Of a stretch of 64,000 nt of DNA, positions 33,218 through 42,319 are shown piece by piece. Origin of the DNA: Streptomyces sp. CNH099 (GTDB lineage Bacteria > Actinomycetota > Actinomycetes > Streptomycetales > Streptomycetaceae). Position numbers and translations under genes: made by a program. Under the pieces are notes generated by a model that was given only the letters and a program-made list of their open reading frames with translations, searched no databases and had not been told where the DNA came from. The DNA lies in NCBI GenBank assembly GCA_000514715.1, contig AZWL01000012.1, positions 167,591 to 231,590 of the forward strand, read 5' to 3'. How positions within the stretch are numbered: the stretch's first letter is position 1; each line of letters begins with the position of its first letter.

Positions 33218-35572
33218 GTGCCCCGGTTCAGCGTCATCGTCCCCGCGTACAGGGTCCAGGCATACCTCGACGAGTGCCTGGAGTCCGTGCTCTCCCAGTC
33301 CTTCACGGACGTGGAGGTCATCGCCGTCGACGACTGCTCCCCCGACCTCTGCGGCGAGGTCGCCGACGCCGCCGCCGCCCGCGACCCGCGGCTGACCGCC
33401 GTCCACCTCACCGCCAACGTCGGCCTCGGCCGCGCCCGCAACGCCGGCCTCGACCGCGCCACCGGCGACTACGTCCTGTTCCTCGACGGCGACGACACCC
33501 TCGCCCCCGGCGCGCTGCAGGCCGTCGCCGACCGGCTGGACGCCACCGCCGACCCCGACGTCCTCGTCTACGACTACGCCCGCACCTACTGGCACGGCCG
33601 CCACACCCGCAACGTACGCGCCGATCTCCTCGCCGAGCGCGAGCCGCAGGTCTTCCGGCTGGAGGAGCGGCCGGAGCTGCTGCGGCTGCTGACGGTGGTG
33701 TGGAACAAGGCGTACCGGCGGGACTTCGTCACCGCCCAGGGCCTCAGCTTCCCGCCGGGCTACTACGAGGACACCCCCTGGACGTACCCCGCGCTGCTGT
33801 CCGCGCGGCGGATCGCGGTGCTGGACCGGGTGTGCGTGCACTACCGGCAGCGGCGGTCCGGGAACATCCTCGGCACGCCGAGCGAGCAGCACCTCGACGT
33901 CTTCGAACAGTACGACCGGGTGTTCGCGTTCCTGACCGCGCGGCGGCTGGAGCGCTGGCGGCCGGTGCTGTTCGTGCGGATGGTGGACCACCTGACGGCG
34001 ATCTTCAACAAGGGCGGGCGGGTGCCGCGGCACAAGCGCGCGGAGTTCTTCCGCCGGGCCCGGGCGCAGTACCTGCGGTACGCGCGGTCGCCGGGGGCGC
34101 CGGGCCCGTCGGGCCCGGCGGACCCGCCGGGGGCGGCGCCGGCGTCCGCGGCTGCGGCGGGGGCTGCGACGGGGTCCGCATCGGGGGCCGCGGTGGGCGT
34201 ACGGGCCGGCGGCGTACGGGTCCGGACCCGGCACCTGCTCGTGCGGCTCGGCACCCGGCGGGCGTTCCAGCTGCTCGGCGCCGCGGGCCGCCTCCTCACC
34301 CGCGCCCGCTCCCGCGCCGCCCGGGCCGCCCGCCGGGCCCGCGCCGGCTGCGGCCGGCTCTACTACCGCCTCCAGCTCCGCCTGCCCCTCGACCCGCACC
34401 TGGCGGTCTTCGCCGCGTACTGGTACCGCGGCTACTCCTGCAACCCCGCCGCGCTCGAAGCCGCCGCGCGCGAGCTGGTCCCCGGCCTCGCCACCGCGTG
34501 GATCGCCCGCCCCGCGTACGCGCACACCGTGCCGCCCGGCGTACGGGTGCTGCGCCCCGGCTCACGCGCCTGCCACCGCGCCCTGGCGCGCGCCACGTAC
34601 CTCGTCAACAACGTCAACTTCCCGCAGTACGTGGTCAAGCGCCGCGGCCAGATCCACGTGCAGACCCACCACGGCACGCCGCTGAAGAAGATGGGACTGG
34701 ACCTCGCCGACCACCCGGCGGCCGCCGCGGGCATGGACTTCGAGGCGCTGATGACCCGCGTCGACCGCTGGGACTACAGCCTCTCCGCCAACCGCCACTC
34801 CACCCTGGCCTGGAGCCGCGCCTACCCCGCCGACCACACCACCCTGGAGTACGGCCACCCGCGCAACGACGCGCTCGCCGGCGCGTCCCCCGGCCCCGCC
34901 GCGCGCGCCCGGCTGCGCGCCCGGCTCGGCATCCCCGAGGGCGCCACCGCCGTCCTGTACGCCCCCACCCACCGCGACTACCTCCCCGGCCACGTCCCGC
35001 CGCTCGACCCCGGCGCCCTCGCCCGCGCGCTGCGCGAGCGCGGCGCGCACGTGGTCCTGCTCGCCCGCGCGCACTACTTCCACGACGCCGCACCCGCCGC
35101 CGCGCCGCCCGCCGGGGTGCTCGACGTCACCGCGCACCCCTCGCTGCCCGAGCTGTGCCTGGCCTCGGACGCGCTGCTCACGGACTACTCCTCCGTGATG
35201 TTCGACTACGCGCTGCTCGGCCGCCCCATCGTCCTCCACGCCGCCGACTGGGAGGCGTACCGGCTGGCGCGCGGCACGTACTTCGACGTCACCGCAGAGC
35301 CGCCCGGCCTCGTCTGCCGCACCGCCGACGAGGTCGCCGACGCCCTCGCCTCCGGTGCCCACGCCGCCCCCGCCGCCGCGGCGCTGCTCGCCGCCTTCCG
35401 GCGGCGCTTCTGCCCGTACGACGACGGGCACGCCGCCGAGCGCGTCGTCCGGCACGTCTTCCTCGGCCAGGTCGACCGCCCGCCGGTGTCCGGGCGCAGG
35501 CCGCCGCCGGCCGGCGCCGCGGCGCGCGCGCTGCCCCGGCCGGCGGGAAGTGCGGTGACGCACGGCGAATGA
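33218..35572 (+). CDS. Bifunctional GT2 glycosyltransferase / CDP-glycerol glycerophosphotransferase
   Basis: The 784-residue fusion begins with a GT2 domain (1-300; FSVIVPAYRVQAYLDECLESV, VDDCSPD, DGDD). After a Pro/Ala/Gly-rich linker (about 300-345) comes a TagF/TarB-type glycerophosphotransferase (about 410-750; VQTHHGTPLKKMG, YAPTHRDY, LLTDYSSVMFDYALLGRP). The second domain transfers glycerol phosphate from CDP-glycerol in wall teichoic acid-type polymers, and the GT2 half adds sugars. GTG 33218 is chosen: AGGGA lies seven bases upstream and the protein then starts MPRFSVIVPAY; GTGs at 33149 and 33212 are less likely. It leads the cell-wall glycopolymer cluster. Confidence 0.9.
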   Translation: MPRFSVIVPAYRVQAYLDECLESVLSQSFTDVEVIAVDDCSPDLCGEVADAAAARDPRLTAVHLTANVGLGRARNAGLDRATGDYVLFLDGDDTLAPGALQAVADRLDATADPDVLVYDYARTYWHGRHTRNVRADLLAEREPQVFRLEERPELLRLLTVVWNKAYRRDFVTAQGLSFPPGYYEDTPWTYPALLSARRIAVLDRVCVHYRQRRSGNILGTPSEQHLDVFEQYDRVFAFLTARRLERWRPVLFVRMVDHLTAIFNKGGRVPRHKRAEFFRRARAQYLRYARSPGAPGPSGPADPPGAAPASAAAAGAATGSASGAAVGVRAGGVRVRTRHLLVRLGTRRAFQLLGAAGRLLTRARSRAARAARRARAGCGRLYYRLQLRLPLDPHLAVFAAYWYRGYSCNPAALEAAARELVPGLATAWIARPAYAHTVPPGVRVLRPGSRACHRALARATYLVNNVNFPQYVVKRRGQIHVQTHHGTPLKKMGLDLADHPAAAAGMDFEALMTRVDRWDYSLSANRHSTLAWSRAYPADHTTLEYGHPRNDALAGASPGPAARARLRARLGIPEGATAVLYAPTHRDYLPGHVPPLDPGALARALRERGAHVVLLARAHYFHDAAPAAAPPAGVLDVTAHPSLPELCLASDALLTDYSSVMFDYALLGRPIVLHAADWEAYRLARGTYFDVTAEPPGLVCRTADEVADALASGAHAAPAAAALLAAFRRRFCPYDDGHAAERVVRHVFLGQVDRPPVSGRRPPPAGAAARALPRPAGSAVTHGE

Positions 35573-35712
35573 CGCAGGGGCGGAAGCCGACGACGGAACG
35601 GAGGCCGGAAGCCGGAGGCACGGGAGCCGGAAACACGGAAGCCGGGGGTGCCGAAGCCGCAAGCACCGGAGCCGGGCATCGAACACCGCACGCACAGAAG
35701 CCGGAGGTACGG
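35573..35712 (+). repeat. Purine-rich leader with repeated GAAGCCG
   Basis: About 140 bp between the glycerophosphotransferase stop and the best-supported Stealth start contain five GAAGCCG copies and several GGAGCCGG. An ATG at 35569 overlaps the upstream TGA and reads through this stretch in the Stealth frame, so it might instead code for a 48-residue Gly/Ala/Glu-rich extension. Confidence 0.5.
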
Positions 35713-37706
35713 ATGACACAGACCCGCAGCGAGCGACCGGCAGCCCCGCCGCCGGCGTCCCCGGCCGCCGGGGCCGGCCGCCCCCGCCCGGAGCCGGTGC
35801 GGCCCGGCCCGTCCGCGCCGCACACCCCCCACCCCCCGTACGCCGTCGACGCCAACGGAGCGCAGCCGGGGCAGCCGTGGCTCGTCAGCCGCTACCGGCG
35901 CGCGGTGCCGCACCGCGTGCGCCGGCTCGTCGTCGCCGTCGCCACCCCCGCCACCCGCCACCGGGTGCAGCGCGCGCTCGGCGCCGTCTCCCGGCGGGTC
36001 CCCGAGCCGGGGCAGCGGGCGGCGCTGCGCGCGCTGCGCGCCACCGGCCAGCTCGACCGCCCCGACCGCCGGGTCGTCCACCACCGCGGCCAGACGCGGC
36101 TCGCCGTCGTGCTCGACTCCCCCACGCCGCTGCGCGCCCGCAACGAGAACCTCCTGCTGGTCACCGGCGCCCTCGACGCCGCGGGCGTCGAGTACTTCGC
36201 CGTCCGCGGCTACGGCAGCGTCTCCAGCGCCGTTGCCGTCCCCGCGCCCGAGCGCGCCCGCGCCGTCGCCGCCCTCACCGCCCTGTGCGCCGAGCACCCC
36301 GGCCACGTCTCCCACGCCGACCGCCGCAGGCGCCCCGAGCGGCGGGTACGCCCGGCGTCCGACCCCGCGGCGTGGGAGGCGCTCGCCGGGACGGCGGTCG
36401 TCCGGTTCAGCTGCTACTACACCGACCGCGACGGGCACACGCTGCTGGGCGCCGGCTACGGCTGCGACGTGGAGTTCTGGGCGGAGGAGCCGGACGGCGA
36501 GAGCACCCCCGCGGGCGGCGGGCGCGGCGCGCCGGGCGGTGCCCGGCTGGTCGCCCCCCGCTTCAACCGCGTCGTCGAGTCCGTACCGCGCGACGGCGCC
36601 CGCGTCACCGCCCCCGGCCACCTCTTCACCCGCTTCGTACTCGCCGACTCCCTCGGCCGCGCCCCCGACGTCCGCACCGCCCCGAGCTGACCGTCCCGCT
36701 CCCCGACGACCTGCCCTTCCCCGTCGACGCCGTCTACACCTGGGTCGACGGCGCCGACCCCGCCTGGCGCCGCCGCCGCGCCGCCGCGGGCGGCGTCCCG
36801 TACCACGCCCAGGCCGCGAACGACGCCCGCTACCTCAACCGCGACGAGCTGCGCTACTCGCTCCGCTCACTGCACCTCTACGCCCCCTGGATCCGGCACG
36901 TCTACCTCGTCACCGACGACCAGGTGCCCGACTGGCTCGACACCGGCCACCCCCGCCTCACCGTCGTCGACCACCGCGACATCTTCTCCGACCCGGGCGT
37001 CCTGCCGACGTTCAACTCCCACGCCATCGAAAGCCAGCTGCACCACATCGACGGCCTGGCCGAGCACTTCCTCTACTTCAACGACGACGTCTTCCTCGGC
37101 GCCCCGGTCCTGCCCGACCGCTTCTTCCTGCCCAGCGGCATCACCCGCTACTTCCCGTCCCGCGCGCTGCTGCCCGCCGGGCCGCCGGACGCGGGCGACG
37201 TGCCGGTGTCGGTCGCGGGAAAGAACAACAGGGCGCTGCTGCAGGAGAGGTTCGGCACGTACGTCACGCAGAAGATGAAGCACACGCCGCACGCCCTCCG
37301 CCGCAGCACGCTCGCCGAGATCGAGGAGCGCTTCCCGGAGCGGCACCGGCAGACCGCGGCGAGCCGCTTCCGCAGCGCCACCGACCTGAGCATCCCGTCC
37401 GCGTTCCACCACTACTACGCGGCCGGCACCGGCCGCGCGGTCCCCGGGCAGATCCCGTACGACTACTTCGACCTCGCCCACCCGGACATCGCCGCCCGGC
37501 TGCAGCGGCTGCTGCGCCGCCGCGACCGGAACGTCTTCTGCCTCAACGACACGCTCTCCGGCGCCGACGACCTGACCGGGCAGCTGGCGCTCGTACGGCC
37601 GTTCCTCCAGGCGTACTTCCCCGGCCCCGGCCCGTTCGAGAGGTCGTTCCCCGGCCCGGCGGAGAGCGTGTCCGCGAACCCGCCCGACAGCCCGTCAGGA
37701 AGGTGA
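35713..37706 (+). pseudogene. Stealth-family sugar-phosphate transferase, frameshifted
   Basis: Two frames make one Stealth protein of about 664 residues. The first (ATG 35713, preceded by GGAGG) carries the N-terminal domain with GCDVEFW and ends at a TGA at 36688-36690. The second resumes ELTVPLPDDLPFPVDAVYTWVDGADPAW (conserved region 1), ELRYSLRSL (CR2), HHIDGLAEHFLYFNDDVFLG (CR3) and the later CR4. The break is in GCACCGCCCCGAGC at about 36677-36683, where one more C would restore the frame. The paralogue at 40659-42188 is continuous across the same point. Stealth enzymes transfer hexose-1-phosphate in capsule/wall polymer synthesis and are related to human GNPTAB. All catalytic motifs survive downstream, so error, pseudogene and slippage switching remain open. 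Confidence 0.85.
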
Positions 37707-37713
37707 GCAGGCC

Positions 37714-38721
37714 ATGCCCCTGGCCGTCCGTACGCCGGTGAACCCGGCCGCGCCGCCCGGCGCCGGCACGTACCCCCGCGCGCTCAACGTGCTCAGCCGC
37801 AAGGAGACCGCGGTCCAGCGCCAGCTGCGCCGCGCGGGCCTCGCCGGCTACGAGCCGCTGACGCAGGCGACGCTGCTGACGCTCGCGCAGTACGCGCCGC
37901 CGCACGCGGCGGTCTACGACGTCGGCGCGCACATCGGGCTCTACGCGGCCCTCGTCGACCTGGTGCACGGCGGCAAGCGGCTGCAGACCGTCGCCTTCGA
38001 GCCGACCCCGCACACGGCGGGGCTGTGCCGCGCCCTGCGCGACGGCAACGGACTGGACTTCGACGTGCGGCAGATGGCGCTCTCCGACCGCAGCCGCACG
38101 GCGGAGCTGTACCTGTCGCTGAAGGCGGAAAGCTCCAACTCCCTCAACCCCGGGCACCGCGCGCACGCGGAGTCGGTGCGGGTGCCGGTCGGCACGGTCG
38201 ACGACTTCGCGGAGCGGCACGGGCACGCGCCGTTCCTGATCAAGATCGACGTCGAGACGCACGAGCCCGAGGTCCTCGCGGGCGCGCACCGGGTGCTGCG
38301 CGAGCACCGGCCGTGGCTCGTCTGCGAGGTGCTCCCCGGTACGGACCGGGGCGCGATGGCGGCGGCGCTGCGCGGGCTGACGGCGCTGGGATACGGGCTG
38401 CACCTCATCCACCCGGAGACGCCGTGGCGCCCGCACGACGCGGAGAGCTACCGCGCGCACGTGCAGGGGCAGTGCCGGGACTGGCTGTTCGCGCCGGAGC
38501 CGCTGACGGACGACTTCTACGCGACGCAGCGCGCGTGGCTGCGGGCGGTGCTGGAGTGCGGCAAGGAGGAGAACCTCCTGGTGCCGCCGGGCGAACCCTT
38601 CCCGCGCGGCTGGAACGCGCCGCACCCGCTGCCGGACCGCCGCCCGCCGCGGCCGCGGCTGCCGCGGAGGTGGCGGCAGGGGCGGCAGGGGCAGGAGCTG
38701 CGGCAGGGGGCGAAGCGATGA
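37714..38721 (+). CDS. FkbM-family methyltransferase
   Basis: The 335-residue protein has a SAM-binding start VYDVGAHIGLYAALV (about 68-82), motif FEPTPHTAGLC, and FLIKIDVETHEPEVLAG, the FkbM hallmark. Such enzymes O-methylate sugars or small molecules; within this cluster a glycopolymer sugar is the likely substrate (inference). The C-terminal 30 residues are arginine/proline-rich. AGGAAGGTGAG precedes the ATG, seven bp after the Stealth gene stop; its own TGA overlaps the flippase start. Confidence 0.85.
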   Translation: MPLAVRTPVNPAAPPGAGTYPRALNVLSRKETAVQRQLRRAGLAGYEPLTQATLLTLAQYAPPHAAVYDVGAHIGLYAALVDLVHGGKRLQTVAFEPTPHTAGLCRALRDGNGLDFDVRQMALSDRSRTAELYLSLKAESSNSLNPGHRAHAESVRVPVGTVDDFAERHGHAPFLIKIDVETHEPEVLAGAHRVLREHRPWLVCEVLPGTDRGAMAAALRGLTALGYGLHLIHPETPWRPHDAESYRAHVQGQCRDWLFAPEPLTDDFYATQRAWLRAVLECGKEENLLVPPGEPFPRGWNAPHPLPDRRPPRPRLPRRWRQGRQGQELRQGAKR

Positions 38722-40619
38722 GCGGGGACGGCACCGGTGGGGGTGGCGGTGGAGGCGTTGGAGGCGGCGGGATGAGGCGGTCGGCGCGGGCGGGGCTGCT
38801 GACGCGGGTGCGGGCGGCCCGGGGCGGGGCGGTGCGTGCGGGGGCGCGGGGGCGGGAGTGGGGTCGGCGGCTGCGGCGGGCGGGGCGCGGGGACGAAGCG
38901 GGGGCGGTCACCGGGTCGCGTACGGGGCAGAGGCCGGACGCGGCACCGCCCCGCGGGAACGCGGCGGCCGGCTGGCGGTACGGGAGCGCCGTCCTCGGCC
39001 TGCTGCTCCAGCTCGGCTTCCTCGCCTACGCCGCCCGCCACGTCTCCCCCGCCGCCCTCGGCGCCTACGCCGTCGCCCTCACCGCCGTCCACCTCCTCGC
39101 CCACCTCGCGGCCACCGGCATCGCCGCCTCCCTGCACCGCACCGAGCGGCTGACCCGGCCGACCGCCCACGCCGCACTCCGGCTCGCCGCGCTCACCGGG
39201 CTCACCGGCTTCGCCGTCGCGCAGACCGCCGCCCCGCTGCCCGGCCTGCTCCTCCACACCCCCGACACCACCCCCCTCCTCCGCGTCCTCGCCTGCTCCT
39301 TCCTCTGCCACCCCGCGGCCGAGGCCGCCCTCGCCGCACTCCACCGCGCCGGCCGCGCCCGCGCCGCCGTGCTGACGGACGCCGGCGGCCAGGCGGGCGG
39401 CGCCGCGACCGGCGTGCTGCTGCTCGCCGCCGGCGTCAACCCCCTCGGCCTGGCCGCCGTGCTGCCGGCGTCCGCCGCGCTGACGCTCGGCGCCGCGGGG
39501 CTGCTCCTGCTCCGTACGCCGCTGCCGGACGGCCCCCCGGTACGGGCCGCGGCGCTGGTCCGCGTCTCGCGGTTCGCGGCCGGGTACGGGCTGCTGCGGC
39601 TGGTCGCCGCGGGGGCCCCGCTGTGGGCGGTCTGCCGGCTGCTGGGGCCGGGCGCGGCGGGGGTGTACTCGCGGGCGGCGGTGCTGTGCGAGACGGCGGT
39701 GGGCGTGTTCGCGCGGGTGCTGGAGCGGGGTACGGGGCGGGAGCACGTTCCGTACCACGGTCAGGGCCGGGAGGTGCGTTCGCTGCTGGTCCATGTCCGG
39801 GTCCGGGGCGCCGGTGTCGGCCGGGGCCCGGGCCGGGAGGTGGGCCGGGACGTGGGGCGGGGCCGGGAAACGGGCGCGCGCCCGGGGCCGGGGCACCCGC
39901 CGGGCCCCGCCCGCCGGGTCTCCCGCGTCTCCCGCGTCGACGGTCCCACCGCCCGGCTCGCCGTCACCGGCGCCTCGTCCGTCGCCTTCGCCGGGTTCGG
40001 CGCCGCCGCCGGTGTCGGGCCCGCCGCGCTCGCGCTGCTCCTCGGCCCCGGCTGGGAGTCCGCGACGGCGCTCGTTCCGTGGCTGTGCGCCGCGGCGGCG
40101 CTGCAGCTCGTGTACTCCGCCGGCTGCTCCCTCGACCTCGCCCGCGGCCGGCGCCGCGAACTCCTCGGCACCCACCTGGTCGTGCTCCTCGTCACCGCCG
40201 CCGCCCTCGCCCTCGTCATCCCGTGGCGCGGCTCCGGCCACGCCCTGCCGCTGCTCGCCTGCGCCGCCGCCGCGGGCCCGGCCGCCGGGCACGCGCTGCA
40301 GCTGGCGCGCTGGGGACGCTGCGGGCTGGTGCGGGTACGGGAGGTGCTCCGGGCGCACGCGGTGCACGGCGGCATCGGCGCGGCGGCCGGTGCGCTGGCG
40401 ACGGCGGCCGGTGCGACGGCGGCCGAACCGGGGCCGGCGCTGCTCTACGGGCTGCTCGCGCTCGCGCCGGTGGCGCTGCTGTGCGCGACGCTGCACGAGC
40501 AGTTGCCGCTCTCCGCGGCGCTGTCCGGCCACCGACCGCCCCCCGCGCGGGCACCCCGCCCCCGGTCGTCCGCCCGGCCCCCGGTGCCCCGCGAGGCGCC
40601 GCGCGCCCCGGTTCCGTAG
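38718..40619 (+). CDS. Oligosaccharide flippase-like membrane protein (MATE/MVF-like)
   Basis: This 633-residue protein has a disordered Gly/Arg N-terminus (1-90), then about 12 hydrophobic segments with the layout of Wzx/MurJ-like exporters (GFLAYAARHVSPAALGAYAVALT). Between helices 8 and 9 is a 70-residue Gly/Arg-rich loop (about 338-408) not expected in the family. It may carry lipid-linked polymer units across the membrane for the surrounding wall-polymer genes. The start overlaps the FkbM stop (ATGA). Assignment rests on hydrophobicity pattern and neighbours. Confidence 0.65.
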   Translation: MSGDGTGGGGGGGVGGGGMRRSARAGLLTRVRAARGGAVRAGARGREWGRRLRRAGRGDEAGAVTGSRTGQRPDAAPPRGNAAAGWRYGSAVLGLLLQLGFLAYAARHVSPAALGAYAVALTAVHLLAHLAATGIAASLHRTERLTRPTAHAALRLAALTGLTGFAVAQTAAPLPGLLLHTPDTTPLLRVLACSFLCHPAAEAALAALHRAGRARAAVLTDAGGQAGGAATGVLLLAAGVNPLGLAAVLPASAALTLGAAGLLLLRTPLPDGPPVRAAALVRVSRFAAGYGLLRLVAAGAPLWAVCRLLGPGAAGVYSRAAVLCETAVGVFARVLERGTGREHVPYHGQGREVRSLLVHVRVRGAGVGRGPGREVGRDVGRGRETGARPGPGHPPGPARRVSRVSRVDGPTARLAVTGASSVAFAGFGAAAGVGPAALALLLGPGWESATALVPWLCAAAALQLVYSAGCSLDLARGRRRELLGTHLVVLLVTAAALALVIPWRGSGHALPLLACAAAAGPAAGHALQLARWGRCGLVRVREVLRAHAVHGGIGAAAGALATAAGATAAEPGPALLYGLLALAPVALLCATLHEQLPLSAALSGHRPPPARAPRPRSSARPPVPREAPRAPVP

Positions 40620-40658
40620 CGGCTACGCGGCACCCGCCGGGCGGCGCCGCCACCGCCC

Positions 40659-42188
40659 TCACCCCGGCAGCTCGTACGCGCTCGGCACCGGGAAGTACGC
40701 CTCCAGGAACGCCCGGGCCGGCTCCGGCCCGCCGCCGGCCCGGATCACCGCCCGGTCCCGTGCCGCCAGCAGCTCCCGCCGGGCGGCCTCCGTGTCGCCC
40801 GCGGGCGGGTCGACGTCCGCGTGGCGGAGGGTCGCGGCGACCGCGCGGCCGGTGTGGGCGGCGTAGTGGTGGTACAGCGAGGAGGGGATCGCCAGGTCGT
40901 CGCGGTGCGGGACGCGGTGGGCGGTGGTGGCCGCGTGCCGGTGGGCGAACTCCCGCTCGATCTCGGCGAGCACGCTGCGCCGCAGCGCGTGCGGGGCGTG
41001 CACGGCGTGCGGCAGCCGCGGCTCGTGTGCGGCCGCAGGGAAGAAGCGGGTGCGGCCGTCGGCGGCGAAGAAGTCCTCCGGGACGGCCTCGGAGCCGAGG
41101 AAGAGGTGGTCGCCGAAGTAGAGGAAGTGCTCGGCGAGGCCGTCGATGTGGTGCAGTTGGCCCTCGACGGCGCGCGGGTTGGCCGTCGGCAGCGCGGTGG
41201 GGTCCGCGAAGACCTCGCGGTGCCCGACGACGGTGAGCCCGGGGTGGGCGGTGTCCAGCCACGGCGGGGCGCCGGCGTCGGTGAGCAGGTGGACGTGGCG
41301 GATCCAGGGCGCGTACGTGGCCAGGGAGCGCAGCGCGTAGCGCAGTTCGGCGTCCGCCCAGGTGTAGACGGCGTCGATCGGGTACGTCACGTCGTCGGGC
41401 AACGGGCGCGCGAACTCCGCGCGGGTCCGCAGCGTGAGCCGGCCGCAGCCCCAGGAGCCGCGGTCGGCCAGCTTCACGGCGGGGGCGCCGGCCGGGACGC
41501 TGTCGGCGACGCGGCCAGGGCGCGGGGCGAGGAGCCGGTCGCCGGCGGCGTCGCGGTGCCAGAACTCGACGTCGCAGCCGGAGTCGGCGCCGATGACCAG
41601 CCGCCGGCCCGGCTCGGTGCGGAACCAGGTGAGGCGCAGCACGTCGACCTTCTCCAACTGCTGCCAGACGCCCGGCTCGTAGCCGGGCACGAGCCGCGGG
41701 TACGGGCCGTCCGCACCGCCCCCCGCGGCACCGCCCGCCACCACCACCGTCACGTACGCCGGCTGCACCCGGCACAGCCGCGCCAGCGCCCGGCCCGCCC
41801 GGCGCCGGTGCGCCGCCGGCACGGCGACGACCGCGGGGCCGCGGGCCCGGCCGCGCACCGCGAAGTACGGGACTCCGGCGGTGCGCAGCGCGCGGGTGAC
41901 CGCGAGCACGCCGACGCGGCGGGCCTGCACCGGGGAGAGAGCGCGCTGCAGGTGGGCGACGCGCGGCCGGCCGTCGACGGTGATGACGACGCGGCCGGGT
42001 GCGCCGGCGGCGGCCTGCTCGCGGCGGGCCCGCAGCGCGGCGCGGAACCGGTCGACGTGGTGCGGGGCGGCGAGGACGGCGAGGTGGCGGCGGACGGCGC
42101 GGGGGAGCGCGCGGCGGTACGCGGCGACGACGGACGCCGTAGCGGGGCCGACGCGCGGCGGCTGCTGGTCCGTGGCTGTCTGCCCCAT
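40659..42188 (-). CDS. Stealth-family paralogue with degenerate active site
   Basis: The 509-residue protein is related over its whole length to the Stealth protein at 35713-37706: the shared N-terminal domain (GADSGCDVEFW at 200-210), PIDAVYTW (270-276), APWIRH, HHIDGLAEHFLYF and HALRRS. Two changes stand out. About 31 residues after YTW (paralogue VDG-DPAW through YLNRD) are missing, and the catalytic NDD of CR3 is replaced by GDH (359-361). The stretch before HALRRS is also shortened. It is therefore probably catalytically dead or has a changed role. ATG 42186-42188 is preferred to a TTG nine bases upstream. It is convergent with the flippase gene. Confidence 0.8.
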   Translation of the reverse strand: MGQTATDQQPPRVGPATASVVAAYRRALPRAVRRHLAVLAAPHHVDRFRAALRARREQAAAGAPGRVVITVDGRPRVAHLQRALSPVQARRVGVLAVTRALRTAGVPYFAVRGRARGPAVVAVPAAHRRRAGRALARLCRVQPAYVTVVVAGGAAGGGADGPYPRLVPGYEPGVWQQLEKVDVLRLTWFRTEPGRRLVIGADSGCDVEFWHRDAAGDRLLAPRPGRVADSVPAGAPAVKLADRGSWGCGRLTLRTRAEFARPLPDDVTYPIDAVYTWADAELRYALRSLATYAPWIRHVHLLTDAGAPPWLDTAHPGLTVVGHREVFADPTALPTANPRAVEGQLHHIDGLAEHFLYFGDHLFLGSEAVPEDFFAADGRTRFFPAAAHEPRLPHAVHAPHALRRSVLAEIEREFAHRHAATTAHRVPHRDDLAIPSSLYHHYAAHTGRAVAATLRHADVDPPAGDTEAARRELLAARDRAVIRAGGGPEPARAFLEAYFPVPSAYELPG

Positions 42189-42319
42189 GCGGGACAAACT
42201 ACGTCATTCGCCCGCCGCGGCCTTCAAGCAACGCCCGCGGCACCGCAAGCCCCGCCGCGCCCCGGCGCCGCGCCCCACCGCGCCCCGCCTCGCCGTATGA
42301 CCCGTATCGCCGTCCTCCC

